NCBI GenBank assembly: GCA_910585955.1
Contig: CAJUGC010000003.1
Coordinates: forward strand, 62,001-126,000
Length of the DNA stretch: 64,000 nt
Reading direction: 5' to 3'
From: an uncultured Christensenella sp.
GTDB taxonomy: Bacteria; Bacillota; Clostridia; Christensenellales; Pumilibacteraceae
In this document: positions 18,470-27,862 of the stretch, piece after piece
How positions within the stretch are numbered: the first letter of the stretch is position 1
Layout: each line of letters begins with the position of its first letter
Made by a program: the position numbers and the translations under genes
Notes under the pieces: model-generated
Told to the model about the DNA's origin: nothing
The model's database searches: none
The model's input: the letters and a program-made list of their open reading frames with translations, nothing else

Positions 18470-19468
18470 TTATTGATTATCGCCTTCCGCAAGCTCTATA
18501 TATTCTTTCAGTTTGTTTTGTAATAGCTGCTTGTCTATAAGTTTTAATTTATATTCGGATACCATTGTAGGCGATAGGCTACGGCTCAAAGCGAACTCTA
18601 CAACTTCGTCATCTTTCTTTGCGCAAAGGATAACGCCGACGCTCGGATTCTCGTTTTCTTTCTTTACTTCCCTATCGAGTGCTTCCAAGTACAGTCCCAT
18701 CTTCCCAACGTATTCCGGCTTAAACTCTCCTATTTTCAGCTCAAACGCAACCAAGCACGAAAGTCCTCTATGATAAAACAGCAAGTCCACATAATAATCG
18801 TGATTGCCGACTTGTAAACGGTATTCTTCGCCGATAAACGTAAAATCTTTACCCACTTCGAGCACAAAGTTTTTCAAGTTGCGAATAATGGATTTTTGCA
18901 AATCGTGTTCGGAGACCGTTTCGGGCAAATCGAGAAAATCGAGTGTATAAGTATCGAGAAAAATGTTGCCAGTTTTATCTCTTGCTTCCGCTATTGCGGG
19001 CGTGGTCGGCTTTTGCGAAAGCATATACCGCTCGTAATATCCGCTATCGATTTGTCGAGCGAGCTCACGTGCGCTATATCTTTCTTTTACGCAAATCAAC
19101 ATATAGAAATAGCGTTCTTCCGGCGTTTTACAAGCCGACATAATCTTCAAATGATTAGACCAGCTCAATTGTGTCAACAGCGTTGACACTTTCTCGTCGT
19201 CCTTGTATAGCTCATAAAACTGCCGCATACGGTACAGTCCGCGACGGGTAAAGCCTTTGAGTTCGGGGTAGTTTTCCGCAAAGAAATCCGCAAGCCCGTC
19301 TACAAACTTTTCGCCGTATTTGGCGTCCTGCGACTTCTCACTGATATATTTACCGATATCTCGATACATCAAAATAAGCTCTTCGTTGACCTTACTGAAT
19401 GCCCGTTCTCTCGCCGCTTTGATAATATCTACGACTTCGCCGTAGGTTGTTTTTGTTAAATCGCCCAT
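18470..19468 (-). CDS. YhcG/DUF1016 family PDDEXK nuclease
   Basis: 332 residues, full family length. The N-terminal DUF1016 domain shows SKVNEELILMYRDIGKYI and GFTRRGLYRMRQFYE; the C-terminal PD-(D/E)xK domain has YYVDLLFYHRGLSCLVAFELKIG, giving the D...ExK active-site signature (roughly residues 228-248). Such genes are often found beside restriction-modification loci, although their own role is unsettled. It lies 81 bp downstream of the DUF3883 gene in the same direction and may be a fifth gene of that cluster or an independent neighbour. A terminator follows about 200 bp downstream. Confidence 0.88.
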   Translation of the reverse strand: MGDLTKTTYGEVVDIIKAARERAFSKVNEELILMYRDIGKYISEKSQDAKYGEKFVDGLADFFAENYPELKGFTRRGLYRMRQFYELYKDDEKVSTLLTQLSWSNHLKIMSACKTPEERYFYMLICVKERYSARELARQIDSGYYERYMLSQKPTTPAIAEARDKTGNIFLDTYTLDFLDLPETVSEHDLQKSIIRNLKNFVLEVGKDFTFIGEEYRLQVGNHDYYVDLLFYHRGLSCLVAFELKIGEFKPEYVGKMGLYLEALDREVKKENENPSVGVILCAKKDDEVVEFALSRSLSPTMVSEYKLKLIDKQLLQNKLKEYIELAEGDNQ

Positions 19469-19549
19469 ATTTACCTCTAATATAAATTTTATCGTTTAGC
19501 GACGATTATTAATCCTATGTTCACTTCAACAGAAGATATTACTTCTCGG

Positions 19550-20494
19550 CTATAATACCTTTTTTATATGAAAGGACTGCGGTTCTACAAGCCAATCATT
19601 CGATTCCATTACTGCTTGCGCAGGATTTGATATAATAAATGGCTTATATGCTTCATTTGCAATTTTTGATAAATCCACAAGATACAGCTTATGGTGGTCA
19701 CCGTGAAGCTTCGCGATTTCATATTCATTCTTTGACCAATAGAAGTCAAAATCATGCGAGATAGCTTTCACTTCAATATAACAATCGTAATTAGTAGAAC
19801 GATTATCTAAAAATGAAATAATATCATAACCGGCACTTACATCTATTTCAGATATTAGCTGTACTCTTTCAGCTAATACTTTATTTAATCGAGCTTTTTC
19901 AAACGCTAATGCAAATTTTTCAGCTTTTTCTCCCACTAATGCCTCTGCTGCTAATTTTTTCTTTAAATCCTCAAGCGTTAATTTGATTCTAGAATCCTTT
20001 AAAAAACTAGCTAAAATTTTTTCGTATTTTCTTGCAACATAAAAATATGTAAGATGATTAGTCCTCTTTATAATAAAAAAACCTTGATCGACCAAAACAT
20101 CTCTTATTGCTGAAAATTCTAACGGAAACAATTCATTTCTAAATTGGAACCCTTCTCCTGCAAGATTGAAAGAAAAGCATAGTTCATTCAAATATCCTGC
20201 ATCAAATAATTTTCTAACAGTACTATCTATTAGCTTCGAATTTAAAAGCTCCTCATCATCTAAATAGTTTAATAAATCTTCACTAATTGAAAATCCGCGA
20301 GAGCCGCATATCCAAGAAAACACCAAACAGTATTTTATAGTTGCATCAACATCAATTTTCATGCTAGGCGTATGAAAAAATAGTGTCTTAATGTCTTTCT
20401 TTGACACCGACTTCTTCCCTAAAACATTAGTGAACAAATATAAAATTTCTTTTTTACCACAAGGTGTATTAAGATTTTTTAGTTCTTCTAACAT
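19550..20494 (-). CDS. DUF3883-domain protein, candidate restriction nuclease
   Basis: 314 residues. The C-terminal DUF3883 domain is recognisable: DVSAGYDIISFLDNRS, then CYIEVKAISHDFDFYWSKNEYEIAK and HKLYLVDLSKI (residues 220-285). The D...(I)EVK pattern is a PD-(D/E)xK-like nuclease core. The N-terminal 200 residues are helical and unrecognised, perhaps winged-helix in part. Its start overlaps the end of the SNF2-like gene by 26 bp, so it is the last gene of the methyltransferase operon. The likely role is effector of a methylation-guarded defence system, by analogy with DUF3883 proteins in other defence loci. Confidence 0.7.
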   Translation of the reverse strand: MLEELKNLNTPCGKKEILYLFTNVLGKKSVSKKDIKTLFFHTPSMKIDVDATIKYCLVFSWICGSRGFSISEDLLNYLDDEELLNSKLIDSTVRKLFDAGYLNELCFSFNLAGEGFQFRNELFPLEFSAIRDVLVDQGFFIIKRTNHLTYFYVARKYEKILASFLKDSRIKLTLEDLKKKLAAEALVGEKAEKFALAFEKARLNKVLAERVQLISEIDVSAGYDIISFLDNRSTNYDCYIEVKAISHDFDFYWSKNEYEIAKLHGDHHKLYLVDLSKIANEAYKPFIISNPAQAVMESNDWLVEPQSFHIKKVL

Positions 20495-22460
20495 AATCTC
20501 TAATTAAGGCTTTAATATCCTCATCACCTAAATCTTCAGAAATATTATCAAACAATGGGATGGGCATACTTTCCATTATTTCTACCATACGCCTTTCTTT
20601 TGCATCCAGACGTTCAGCAATGGTTTCATCTATGCTGTTTGCGGAAAGAACATAATAATAGTTTGTGACAGTTCCCGGTTTCAAACCATACCGATGGATA
20701 CGATCCTTCGATTGCACAAAATGTGCCGCATTAAAAGATCTTTCGATATAAATCGCATTATGACAAGCTTTATGTAGCGAGATGGATTCGGCAACCGCAA
20801 ACGGATTTGCTATAATAACTTTATATGGACATTTTTCACTTTGAAAATCTCTCACAATTCTTTCCCGCGTAAATATTTGCTCTTCTGAATCATCCTCAGC
20901 AATTCCATCTTTCTCAACTGGCACTGCTCCATAAAGTTCTTGGCAAGCGACTCCATGCGTCTCCAAATATCTTTTCAATTCACGTATTGTATAAATAAAG
21001 GTAGCCCAAATAACAACTTTACCACCCTCAGCAATAATTTTCTGCACCAAATCTAATACTGTTACGTATTTTGCAGGAATTTCACTGGTCTCATATTCAA
21101 TTATTGATTTCAACACTTCAGTATCGTTAATAGCTTGAAATACCTCGTTAGAATTTTCGTCTTCTAATGCTATGTTTTCAAGCGGGATTTTCAGCATTGA
21201 CGGATTGGATGCCGCCTGCATTAACCTAATCATTCTAGCTTGCGATATTGCCGCCTTAAAACGTGAGGTGATATCTATTCTATTTTCTTGAATCAGGGCT
21301 TCTACATATTTCTTTTCAATAAAATCATAAATCCTCTGCTGAATTGGATTCATCTGCACCAGTATTGGTGGATGATTAGTCGCAGTGGGAATATTCAAAT
21401 CACTTTTTTTAATACGAATAAAATATGGCGCAATATTATCAATTAATCGTTTCACTCGATTATTATCGCCTCGACTAGTAATATCGTAAAGCTGATTTAC
21501 CCTATATCCAATTACATTCTTATTCGGCCATATGAATTTAAATAAATTGTACAAATCTTCATATCCATTAGGCGCAGGAGTTCCTGTTAATACCACTCTG
21601 GCCTTTGCATATTTGGATATTGAAAGAACAGACTGAGCAATTACTCCTCCATTGATATTCTTTGCCTTATGTGCCTCATCAAGAACAACCATAACTTTAT
21701 TATGCCTAAGGTAAAACTCAATTGGGTCTAGTAAACTGCTTAACGATGCATACGATATTAGAGTAATTTCGGCTGTACTTTTTGAAATTAAATAATTTTC
21801 TTTTTCACCCCTACTAATGCCGCTAATCAATCGTTTCACTGTCGGCCTTCTACCAAAACACTCAATATATTCCAACTCCCAAGGGCCAAAAGAACTTAAT
21901 GGTCCCACAATAAGAATCTTATCTATATGTTTATTATCTGTTTCAGAAAGACTGTGCAAATAAGCATACGCCCCATAAACAATACTAGTCTTACCTGCGC
22001 CGGGGACTGAAAAGTTGCAACCGTTTTGTGAAAAAGCCAAATGGTAAGCTGAAAGTAATTGCAATGGATACAGAGATCTCGCTGTTAAATTAGATTTTAC
22101 CGCTCGAGTAAATTCTTCAAATTCTTTTTCTATACAGTTATTGTTTCTAATGTTCAAAGCTTTATCGGAAAATTTTTTGAATTTTTCTTCTTCCTCATAA
22201 AAATCTGACAAAACTTTTTCTGAAGATGTGCTTTTCTGCTCATGAAAACCATATTTTTCCAACATCTGGCGGATGCCAGAAAGAATTGGTATAACATCTT
22301 CTTCAACATAATTGAGAATTATCCTATCTTCACTTATGTTAGGATTAAAATAGTCTCGTATGTAACGCCAAGCAAAACGATTCCTTATAAGAGCCTGAAT
22401 ATCTCCTAATAAATATATTTGTTTTTGTTGCGTATCAATATCAATAGTAATCGTTGCCAT
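20469..22460 (-). CDS. SNF2/DEAD-like helicase of defence operon
   Basis: 663 residues. Motifs: NFSVPGAGKTS (Walker A, near 172), VVLDEAHKAKN (DEAH, near 258), VVLTGTPAPNGYEDLYNLF (motif III, near 288) and a C-terminal helicase domain with NPFAVAESISLHKACHNAIYIERSFNAAHFVQSKDRIHRYG (motifs V-VI). It is a double-stranded DNA translocase of the Snf2-like superfamily. It starts 12 bp after the ParB-like gene and overlaps the DUF3883 gene. In such operons the translocase usually scans DNA and licenses the nuclease. Composition is much more AT-rich than core genes, pointing to transfer. Confidence 0.85.
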   Translation of the reverse strand: MATITIDIDTQQKQIYLLGDIQALIRNRFAWRYIRDYFNPNISEDRIILNYVEEDVIPILSGIRQMLEKYGFHEQKSTSSEKVLSDFYEEEEKFKKFSDKALNIRNNNCIEKEFEEFTRAVKSNLTARSLYPLQLLSAYHLAFSQNGCNFSVPGAGKTSIVYGAYAYLHSLSETDNKHIDKILIVGPLSSFGPWELEYIECFGRRPTVKRLISGISRGEKENYLISKSTAEITLISYASLSSLLDPIEFYLRHNKVMVVLDEAHKAKNINGGVIAQSVLSISKYAKARVVLTGTPAPNGYEDLYNLFKFIWPNKNVIGYRVNQLYDITSRGDNNRVKRLIDNIAPYFIRIKKSDLNIPTATNHPPILVQMNPIQQRIYDFIEKKYVEALIQENRIDITSRFKAAISQARMIRLMQAASNPSMLKIPLENIALEDENSNEVFQAINDTEVLKSIIEYETSEIPAKYVTVLDLVQKIIAEGGKVVIWATFIYTIRELKRYLETHGVACQELYGAVPVEKDGIAEDDSEEQIFTRERIVRDFQSEKCPYKVIIANPFAVAESISLHKACHNAIYIERSFNAAHFVQSKDRIHRYGLKPGTVTNYYYVLSANSIDETIAERLDAKERRMVEIMESMPIPLFDNISEDLGDEDIKALIRDYVRRTKKS

Positions 22461-22472
22461 TACAGTCTCCGT

Positions 22473-23768
22473 TTACTTTTTCTTTAATTGCTTTTTCCAT
22501 TCCCACATAAGCGAATTTATCTCTTGTATCAGCTCTTCAATGTGGGTATCGTTATAAAAACTGGCTTGACTAGTGTCAACTGCTTGCAATGCATTTAGCG
22601 CACGTTCAATTAACTCAGCTGGTTTATTAGAAGCGCGCTTATTCTCAAGTTTGCGTGAAAAATGTTGTAAATTCCCCTCCAACAAGCCTTTTGCGCTTTT
22701 AATCCAGTCATTGTCCCTTTTCCTCAAAAGGATACTCAAATCGTCTATTGGATGTTTAGCTCGCAATTCGTCAACAGATTCTTCATCGATTGGAGTCTGT
22801 TCTTGATGCTTTTTAAAAAATTCAGTCCATAAATCTTTATGAAAGAATACACTTCCATCCTTTCCTGTCTTGGCAATCTCACGAAATTCCTTTCCTTCAT
22901 ATCTAGCTCTAATGTAATCAAAACAAACTAATTTCAAATCTGAGATGTCTGAATCCGAATAATCCCAATCAATATTTCGAACATTTGCACCTCTTTTTTT
23001 ATAGGAATCAAGATAATTGTTAAGGTCTACAAAAGGGCCTTCCGTTTTTTCCAACCGCGTATAAATTCCATCATAACCATATTCCTGAAGATATTCTTCC
23101 ATGAGCTTTAAAATACTTAGCCACTCTTTGATTTGCGACTCTTTTTCACTCATAAACTCTGCGATGTCACTATCCTTAAAACCAAGTCGATTCAACTCTT
23201 TGCATTTTAAGTATTTTTCAATTGGATTATAATCCAACTTATCATCTTCCCCCATTTGATAGATGGTTTCGAGTTTTTGAATATCCTTTTCTTCAGCATC
23301 ATCAGGAAGGATGATTGCCAAAAAGAAGCGGCACGACTCCACCTCATCGTATGAATAACCTAATGCTTCTCGCTCATGGAAGAGCTTATTTAACAGCATT
23401 GCTCTGCGATTACCATCAACTATCCTTCCATCCGATGTGACAATTCCATATCGCTGCTGTCCATTTTTTAGCAAACTCTCCATCGTAGTTTTATTTCGAT
23501 CCTCTTTTGACTCATAAAGAAATCGCTCAATAAGCTTTTTATCTTCGTCAAGTTCAGCATTTAATTGACCATTTTGTTTCTCATAAGACAAAACAACTGA
23601 CCCAATACGCCCGTTATATTTATTATAAATCAGAAAATCAAGCGGAATTCTATAAACAGTTTCCGTACGCGTTGTGCCTTTGTACCTGAGGGGAATGCCC
23701 GTCATAGCGATGTTGTTTTGATTTTGTTTCAACTCAGTCAATTTTTGCTTACGTGTCATTGCGTCCAT
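22473..23768 (-). CDS. ParB/sulfiredoxin-fold protein of defence operon
   Basis: 431 residues, ATG at 23768 behind GGAGG. Around residues 105-125 the segment YGIVTSDGRIVDGNRRAMLL matches the ParB/Srx nucleotide-binding fold motif (DGxxRxxA-like, here DGNRRAML). It is followed by helical segments with an HTH-like stretch (LNRLGFKDSDIAEFMSEKESQIKEWLSIL), as in ParB-type DNA-binding proteins. The rest is charged and helical. It overlaps the methyltransferase gene by 20 bp. ParB-fold proteins bind CTP or hydrolyse nucleotides and can nick DNA; here it may recognise or load on DNA for the helicase. That role is inference. Confidence 0.7.
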   Translation of the reverse strand: MDAMTRKQKLTELKQNQNNIAMTGIPLRYKGTTRTETVYRIPLDFLIYNKYNGRIGSVVLSYEKQNGQLNAELDEDKKLIERFLYESKEDRNKTTMESLLKNGQQRYGIVTSDGRIVDGNRRAMLLNKLFHEREALGYSYDEVESCRFFLAIILPDDAEEKDIQKLETIYQMGEDDKLDYNPIEKYLKCKELNRLGFKDSDIAEFMSEKESQIKEWLSILKLMEEYLQEYGYDGIYTRLEKTEGPFVDLNNYLDSYKKRGANVRNIDWDYSDSDISDLKLVCFDYIRARYEGKEFREIAKTGKDGSVFFHKDLWTEFFKKHQEQTPIDEESVDELRAKHPIDDLSILLRKRDNDWIKSAKGLLEGNLQHFSRKLENKRASNKPAELIERALNALQAVDTSQASFYNDTHIEELIQEINSLMWEWKKQLKKK

Positions 23769-25407
23769 AACTTTTATCCTCCATCACTTGAGTAATATCT
23801 TTTAGTAAATAATATCCATACAAAATAGCTAAAGGCATTTTACCGATACGGGTAGTGTCCTTTGCTTTTATCTGTATCGCAGGAATCTCTATTGTTCGAC
23901 TTCGTTCTTCTTCGGGAATTACCTGAATTATATGCCTCTTAATGTCTTCAAGCAATTCATACGGACCCCATAATTTCCTATATTTTCGTTCTTTTGATGT
24001 TAAACAAAACGTTTTTTGAAAATCATTAAATGAAAGAAGTCGATGATTTATTATTTGAATATAATCTTCAATTCTGTCGATATATAGCTTATCTATTAAA
24101 ACTTCATTAAACTTAGGCGTATAAAAAGCTGCTCTTTGTCCTTGGCTATAGTGTATTTCAGCATCCCATCGGAAATTTTTTTCGTCGAATTTTGAATGAT
24201 AATTTGTCAACTCGACCCTGAAAGCAGACAATATCAAATATGGGATATGATATTTAAATTTGGAAACATCACGTTTGGGTTTTTCCGTTTTTGCCTCAAA
24301 GACTGTCCCATTCAGATTTATAAACGGAATTTCTTGAGAATGCGTTATTTTTTTATAGTGCTTCGGTACATTCTGTTCTTCTGCTTCAACAATAGCCTTT
24401 GCAATAGCATATGACAATTTTGGTGGAACCGCATTACCAACAAGCGTGTGTTTTGTAGAAGCCGTTGCCCCATAAAACCAGTAGTCTATCGGAAAACTCA
24501 TCATAGATGCAGCTTCTCTTACTGTAGGTAATCTAAAACCACCTTCCCCATCATCCAAAATCATTGACTCACGAGAACTAGCTGACATTGTAGCCATTAC
24601 CGTGCGAGACGGTTTATCAAGATTTTCGGGAAATGACATTTTTCCCATATATCCTTTATCGAGCTTTAATCTTTTTGCCGTTTCCCATTCAAATTCTTGA
24701 AGCTTATATACATAATGATGATCTGTCAGTTCGTCATATGGTAATACCAAATTTGCGTAATTCACATCAGCTATTAGCTTTTTTGTTGCGTCGAAAGGTT
24801 TTCCAAGTGCCTCTAATACTGACCTTAGTGTTACAACTTGATTATCGTCATGAGTTTTTTTAGGAATAGGAAATTCACCACACAAATATCTTTCTCTATT
24901 GGTTGGTGCCCCAAAATACTTTGCGTTATAAACACCCGAAGATTGCGACTTGGCTACAAGAATAAAATCTCCTTTAAGTCCCAAATCTTTTGCAGTATAA
25001 CTTTCTTCTATATAATTTCTAACATTAGGTACGTTCTCTAAAACCCAATATTTTAATATAGACCCTTGCTTAAATTTCTTTCGAGCAATAATACGCAAAT
25101 AAGCTTTAATTAACTTGATACCTAATTCCTTGTCTGCTTTCCCTGACTTATTAGAATGCGAAAACGCTTGACACGGTGGAGATCCTATTATAACTTCTGT
25201 ATCTGGAACAAGCGCATCAAATTCTTCATCATTCAATTGCGAAATTCTAATAACATCATCAAGAACGACCTTAACATCGGGTTTATTTCCTTTATATGTA
25301 TTAACAGCCGGCTCCCATTTGTCTACAGCGAAAACCAATTGAAACCCTGCTTGACGAAAGCCCTCTGAAAATCCACCTCCGCCACAAAAAAAATCAGCAA
25401 CTCGCAT
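23749..25407 (-). CDS. C5-cytosine DNA methyltransferase
   Basis: 552 residues, first gene of the operon. Motif I DFFCGGGGFSEGF (5-17), motif IV GSPPCQAFS with catalytic Cys79, motif VI ENV (124-126), motif VIII region NAKYFGAPTNRERY (161-174) and motif X LVGNAVPPKLSYAIA (near 330). It therefore makes 5-methylcytosine using S-adenosylmethionine. Beyond the catalytic domain is an unusual extension of about 200 residues with no recognised motif, possibly a contact for partner subunits. In the operon it should mark self DNA. The recognition sequence cannot be predicted. AT-rich composition suggests acquisition by transfer. Confidence 0.92.
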   Translation of the reverse strand: MRVADFFCGGGGFSEGFRQAGFQLVFAVDKWEPAVNTYKGNKPDVKVVLDDVIRISQLNDEEFDALVPDTEVIIGSPPCQAFSHSNKSGKADKELGIKLIKAYLRIIARKKFKQGSILKYWVLENVPNVRNYIEESYTAKDLGLKGDFILVAKSQSSGVYNAKYFGAPTNRERYLCGEFPIPKKTHDDNQVVTLRSVLEALGKPFDATKKLIADVNYANLVLPYDELTDHHYVYKLQEFEWETAKRLKLDKGYMGKMSFPENLDKPSRTVMATMSASSRESMILDDGEGGFRLPTVREAASMMSFPIDYWFYGATASTKHTLVGNAVPPKLSYAIAKAIVEAEEQNVPKHYKKITHSQEIPFINLNGTVFEAKTEKPKRDVSKFKYHIPYLILSAFRVELTNYHSKFDEKNFRWDAEIHYSQGQRAAFYTPKFNEVLIDKLYIDRIEDYIQIINHRLLSFNDFQKTFCLTSKERKYRKLWGPYELLEDIKRHIIQVIPEEERSRTIEIPAIQIKAKDTTRIGKMPLAILYGYYLLKDITQVMEDKSYGRNDT

Positions 25408-25569
25408 AAATTACCATTCCGTATAATTTTTTCGCGCCACAAATGCGCATAACAATCTTCCAAAGCACTATGATTTAGTATATCATATTTCGACAAATAA
25501 TACAAGAGAAAACATGGCGATATCTCAAATTAACGTTGAAAAACAATCTTAGATTTTTATCAAAACTTA

Positions 25570-25598
25570 TTGACATCCCCCTCGAATTTTGCTATAAT
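25570..25598 (+). promoter_or_regulatory. Perfect-consensus promoter of RNase III operon
   Basis: TTGACA (25570-25575) and TATAAT (25593-25598) with the ideal 17-base spacer. The transcript would start near 25605 and carry a leader of about 175 bases before the RNase III start. Confidence 0.85.
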
Positions 25599-25604
25599 AA
25601 AATT

Positions 25605-25754
25605 GCAAAGGATATATTAACTTACGTGTTATATATTTCCGTCAAAGTATCGCGGCTTTGCCTGAAATGTATAAAATTTAATTTAACATATTGTTTGCTT
25701 GCTCATTATGGATAGGTGTATTCTATATACGCAAGCTCTTTTTATATCCTTTGC
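25605..25754 (+). ncRNA. Structured 5' leader of RNase III operon
   Basis: GCAAAGGATATA (25605-25616, at the predicted transcript start) is a perfect reverse complement of TATATCCTTTGC (25743-25754), closing a 126-base loop. A nested GCTTGC/GCAAGC pair lies inside. The stem ends 17 bases before the GGAGG of the RNase III gene. No coding sequence is seen in the leader. A self-cleavage or attenuation role is inferred. Confidence 0.5.
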
Positions 25755-25781
25755 GAAATAATTTTTTCGGAGGATATTTTT

Positions 25782-26756
25782 ATGTTAAAGAAAGACGCGA
25801 TTGAATCCATTGAACGCACTATCGGATATACGTTTACCGACAAACAACTTTTATCCCAAGCGTTCACACGCTCATCCTACCACTATGAGCATCCCGAAGA
25901 CCAAGACAACGAGCTTTTGGAATTTATTGGGGATTCCGTTCTATCCCTTATTGTCGTAAACATTCTTATCGACAAGTATTCGGGACGAGACGGAAGCGGC
26001 CTGTACGCTTGCCGCGATGAGGGCGATTTCAGTATGATGAAAAGCGCGCTCGTCAACAAACAGTTCCTTGCCAAACAAATGAGTAAACACTGTTTGCACG
26101 ATTACTTGCGAATGAGCATCGGCGATGAAGGGCAAGGTGTTCGTAACGGCAAATCGGTTTTGGAAGATTTGTTTGAAAGCATTGTAGGTGCGGTTTATTT
26201 GGACACTAACCGCAATCTAAAAAAGACCGAAAAAGTTGTAAGAAACATACTCGACATAGACAAATTCTTAAAAGAGAATGACGGCGAAATTCGCATTAGT
26301 TACAAGAACGATGTGCAAGAATGGTGCCAACGCTACGGCTACGATTTGCCGACTTATGATACACGGCAAACGTGGGACGGCTATATCTCCTATTGCGAAA
26401 TCGAAGAACTCGGAATACGCGAACGCGGTGAAGGACACAACCGCAAAGAAGCGGAAAACAACGCCGCTGAATTTGCGTTACAAAAATTGGAAGAAGATTT
26501 TGAGCCAAAGATAAACAATTTTATCGTGTCGTATGAAAACGCTATCAATATGCTTCAAGAGTATTGCCGTCAAGAAGATTTTGATCTCCCCTATTACGAA
26601 ACAATCAACGATGAAATTCACGAAGACAACAGCCACACCTTTACTGTTCGTTGTTATCTGAATAATCGTTGGATTGACGGCACGGGTAGCCGAGTCAAAG
26701 AAGCCAAAAAGCAATCGGCTTACAATATGCTCAAATCTATGGGTGTGATTGATTAA
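25782..26756 (+). CDS. RNase III with two dsRNA-binding domains
   Basis: 324 residues from the ATG at 25782 behind CGGAGG. The catalytic domain is complete: NELLEFIGDSVL (43-54) gives Glu44, Glu47 and Asp51, and EDLFESIVGAVYLD (128-141) gives Asp129 and Glu132. Two dsRNA-binding domains follow, about 172-236 (ending KEAENNAAEFALQKL) and 248-320 (ending KEAKKQSAYNMLKSMG). Housekeeping bacterial RNase III normally has one. It lies in an accessory island with a consensus promoter and a DUF2971 gene 11 bp downstream. So this is probably a second, cargo-type RNase III acting on particular dsRNA, rather than the rRNA-processing rnc (inference). Confidence 0.88.
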   Translation: MLKKDAIESIERTIGYTFTDKQLLSQAFTRSSYHYEHPEDQDNELLEFIGDSVLSLIVVNILIDKYSGRDGSGLYACRDEGDFSMMKSALVNKQFLAKQMSKHCLHDYLRMSIGDEGQGVRNGKSVLEDLFESIVGAVYLDTNRNLKKTEKVVRNILDIDKFLKENDGEIRISYKNDVQEWCQRYGYDLPTYDTRQTWDGYISYCEIEELGIRERGEGHNRKEAENNAAEFALQKLEEDFEPKINNFIVSYENAINMLQEYCRQEDFDLPYYETINDEIHEDNSHTFTVRCYLNNRWIDGTGSRVKEAKKQSAYNMLKSMGVID

Positions 26757-26767
26757 GGAGGATAACA

Positions 26768-27862
26768 ATGCTAAACGAAAAATTTTTAGAAGAATCTTGT
26801 ATTATTTGCGATAATATTTATCCTCTCACAAAAATTGAACAATTAGGTTTGGACGGATTTAGCGAAAAAACTCACATCCCAGCAATCAGTAAACTATTCA
26901 AATACTTCCCCAACACTCGCAAATGGGATAAAAAAGAAAAAAGGTATCGTAACTTTTCGTATGAGGCTTTAACTAACAATACTGTATTTTTACAGGATGC
27001 CGAAAATTTTGACGACAGTTTTGATTGCGCTATTGATTTGGATTGGACAAAGTTTTTACTTAATCGACTTCGCCAATATTGCGATTATTTTAATGTTACA
27101 TACCCACAAGATAACAAAATAGATGATTTGCTTTATCACCTATCTACTAAGCTCTATGAATATGGCTCGTTGGAAAACATTTTGGCAGAGACAGATAAAT
27201 TTAGTGATCCTGTTCAAAAATTAAATGTAGAGCTTTTTATAAGAAGTGTCTATTATTATGTTACAATGGGCATTGAATGGCAACATTCAATTATAAAAGT
27301 CATGGATAAAGAGTATCATAATTTTATCAATCAATTTAAAAAGTTCAAAATTTCTTGCTTTTCTGTGTCACCTTTTCTCAATAGAATGTGGAGTTCACAA
27401 TATGCCGACGACAACAAAGGCTTTTGTCTTGAATATGAAATTGACCTTAACACTCCGGATAAAGTAAATTTATTTATCAATACTTTTCCGGTCATATATA
27501 GTCAAAAGCGGAGCGACGTTCTCCCTATAAGTGTCGATTGTGACAAAATCATTTCCAAAGAGTTCTTATGGCAAATGTTCTTTAATGGACTGCTTAGAAA
27601 AAGTCTATTTTGGGCTGATCAAAAAGAGTGGCGACTAATTCTTCTTAAAGACATGATTAAATCAAACCCTCTCCCATTCTTTAAAATCAAAAAAGTATAT
27701 TTAGGGAATAAAATGTCTCATAAAGCCCGCACAAAAATAATCAAATATTGTCGCTCACACAAAATTGAGTATGTTGGTCTGATTCGAGACAGTAACTCAT
27801 TTAGCTTAAAAGAATGCGCAGGCGATTGCTATTCTTGTAAAAAACAAACACGAACTTCATAA
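26768..27862 (+). CDS. DUF2971 protein coupled to RNase III
   Basis: 364 residues, start 11 bp after the RNase III stop with its own GGAGG. The DUF2971 core is visible: SYEALTNNTVFLQDAENFDDSFDC near 55-80, then ISCFSVSPFLNRMWSSQYADDNKGFCLEYEI near 195-225, and LFWADQKEWRLILL near 280. The family has no agreed function and is frequent in mobile and defence islands. C-terminal CAGDCYSCKKQ contains a Cys cluster. Tight coupling suggests the two products work together. Sequence is more AT-rich than its partner. Confidence 0.75.
   Translation: MLNEKFLEESCIICDNIYPLTKIEQLGLDGFSEKTHIPAISKLFKYFPNTRKWDKKEKRYRNFSYEALTNNTVFLQDAENFDDSFDCAIDLDWTKFLLNRLRQYCDYFNVTYPQDNKIDDLLYHLSTKLYEYGSLENILAETDKFSDPVQKLNVELFIRSVYYYVTMGIEWQHSIIKVMDKEYHNFINQFKKFKISCFSVSPFLNRMWSSQYADDNKGFCLEYEIDLNTPDKVNLFINTFPVIYSQKRSDVLPISVDCDKIISKEFLWQMFFNGLLRKSLFWADQKEWRLILLKDMIKSNPLPFFKIKKVYLGNKMSHKARTKIIKYCRSHKIEYVGLIRDSNSFSLKECAGDCYSCKKQTRTS

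Noticed and set aside
19550..25407. DISARM or BREX system
   Set aside because: No DUF1998 or phospholipase D gene (DISARM) and no PglZ or BrxC gene (BREX); only the methyltransferase and a helicase are shared features.
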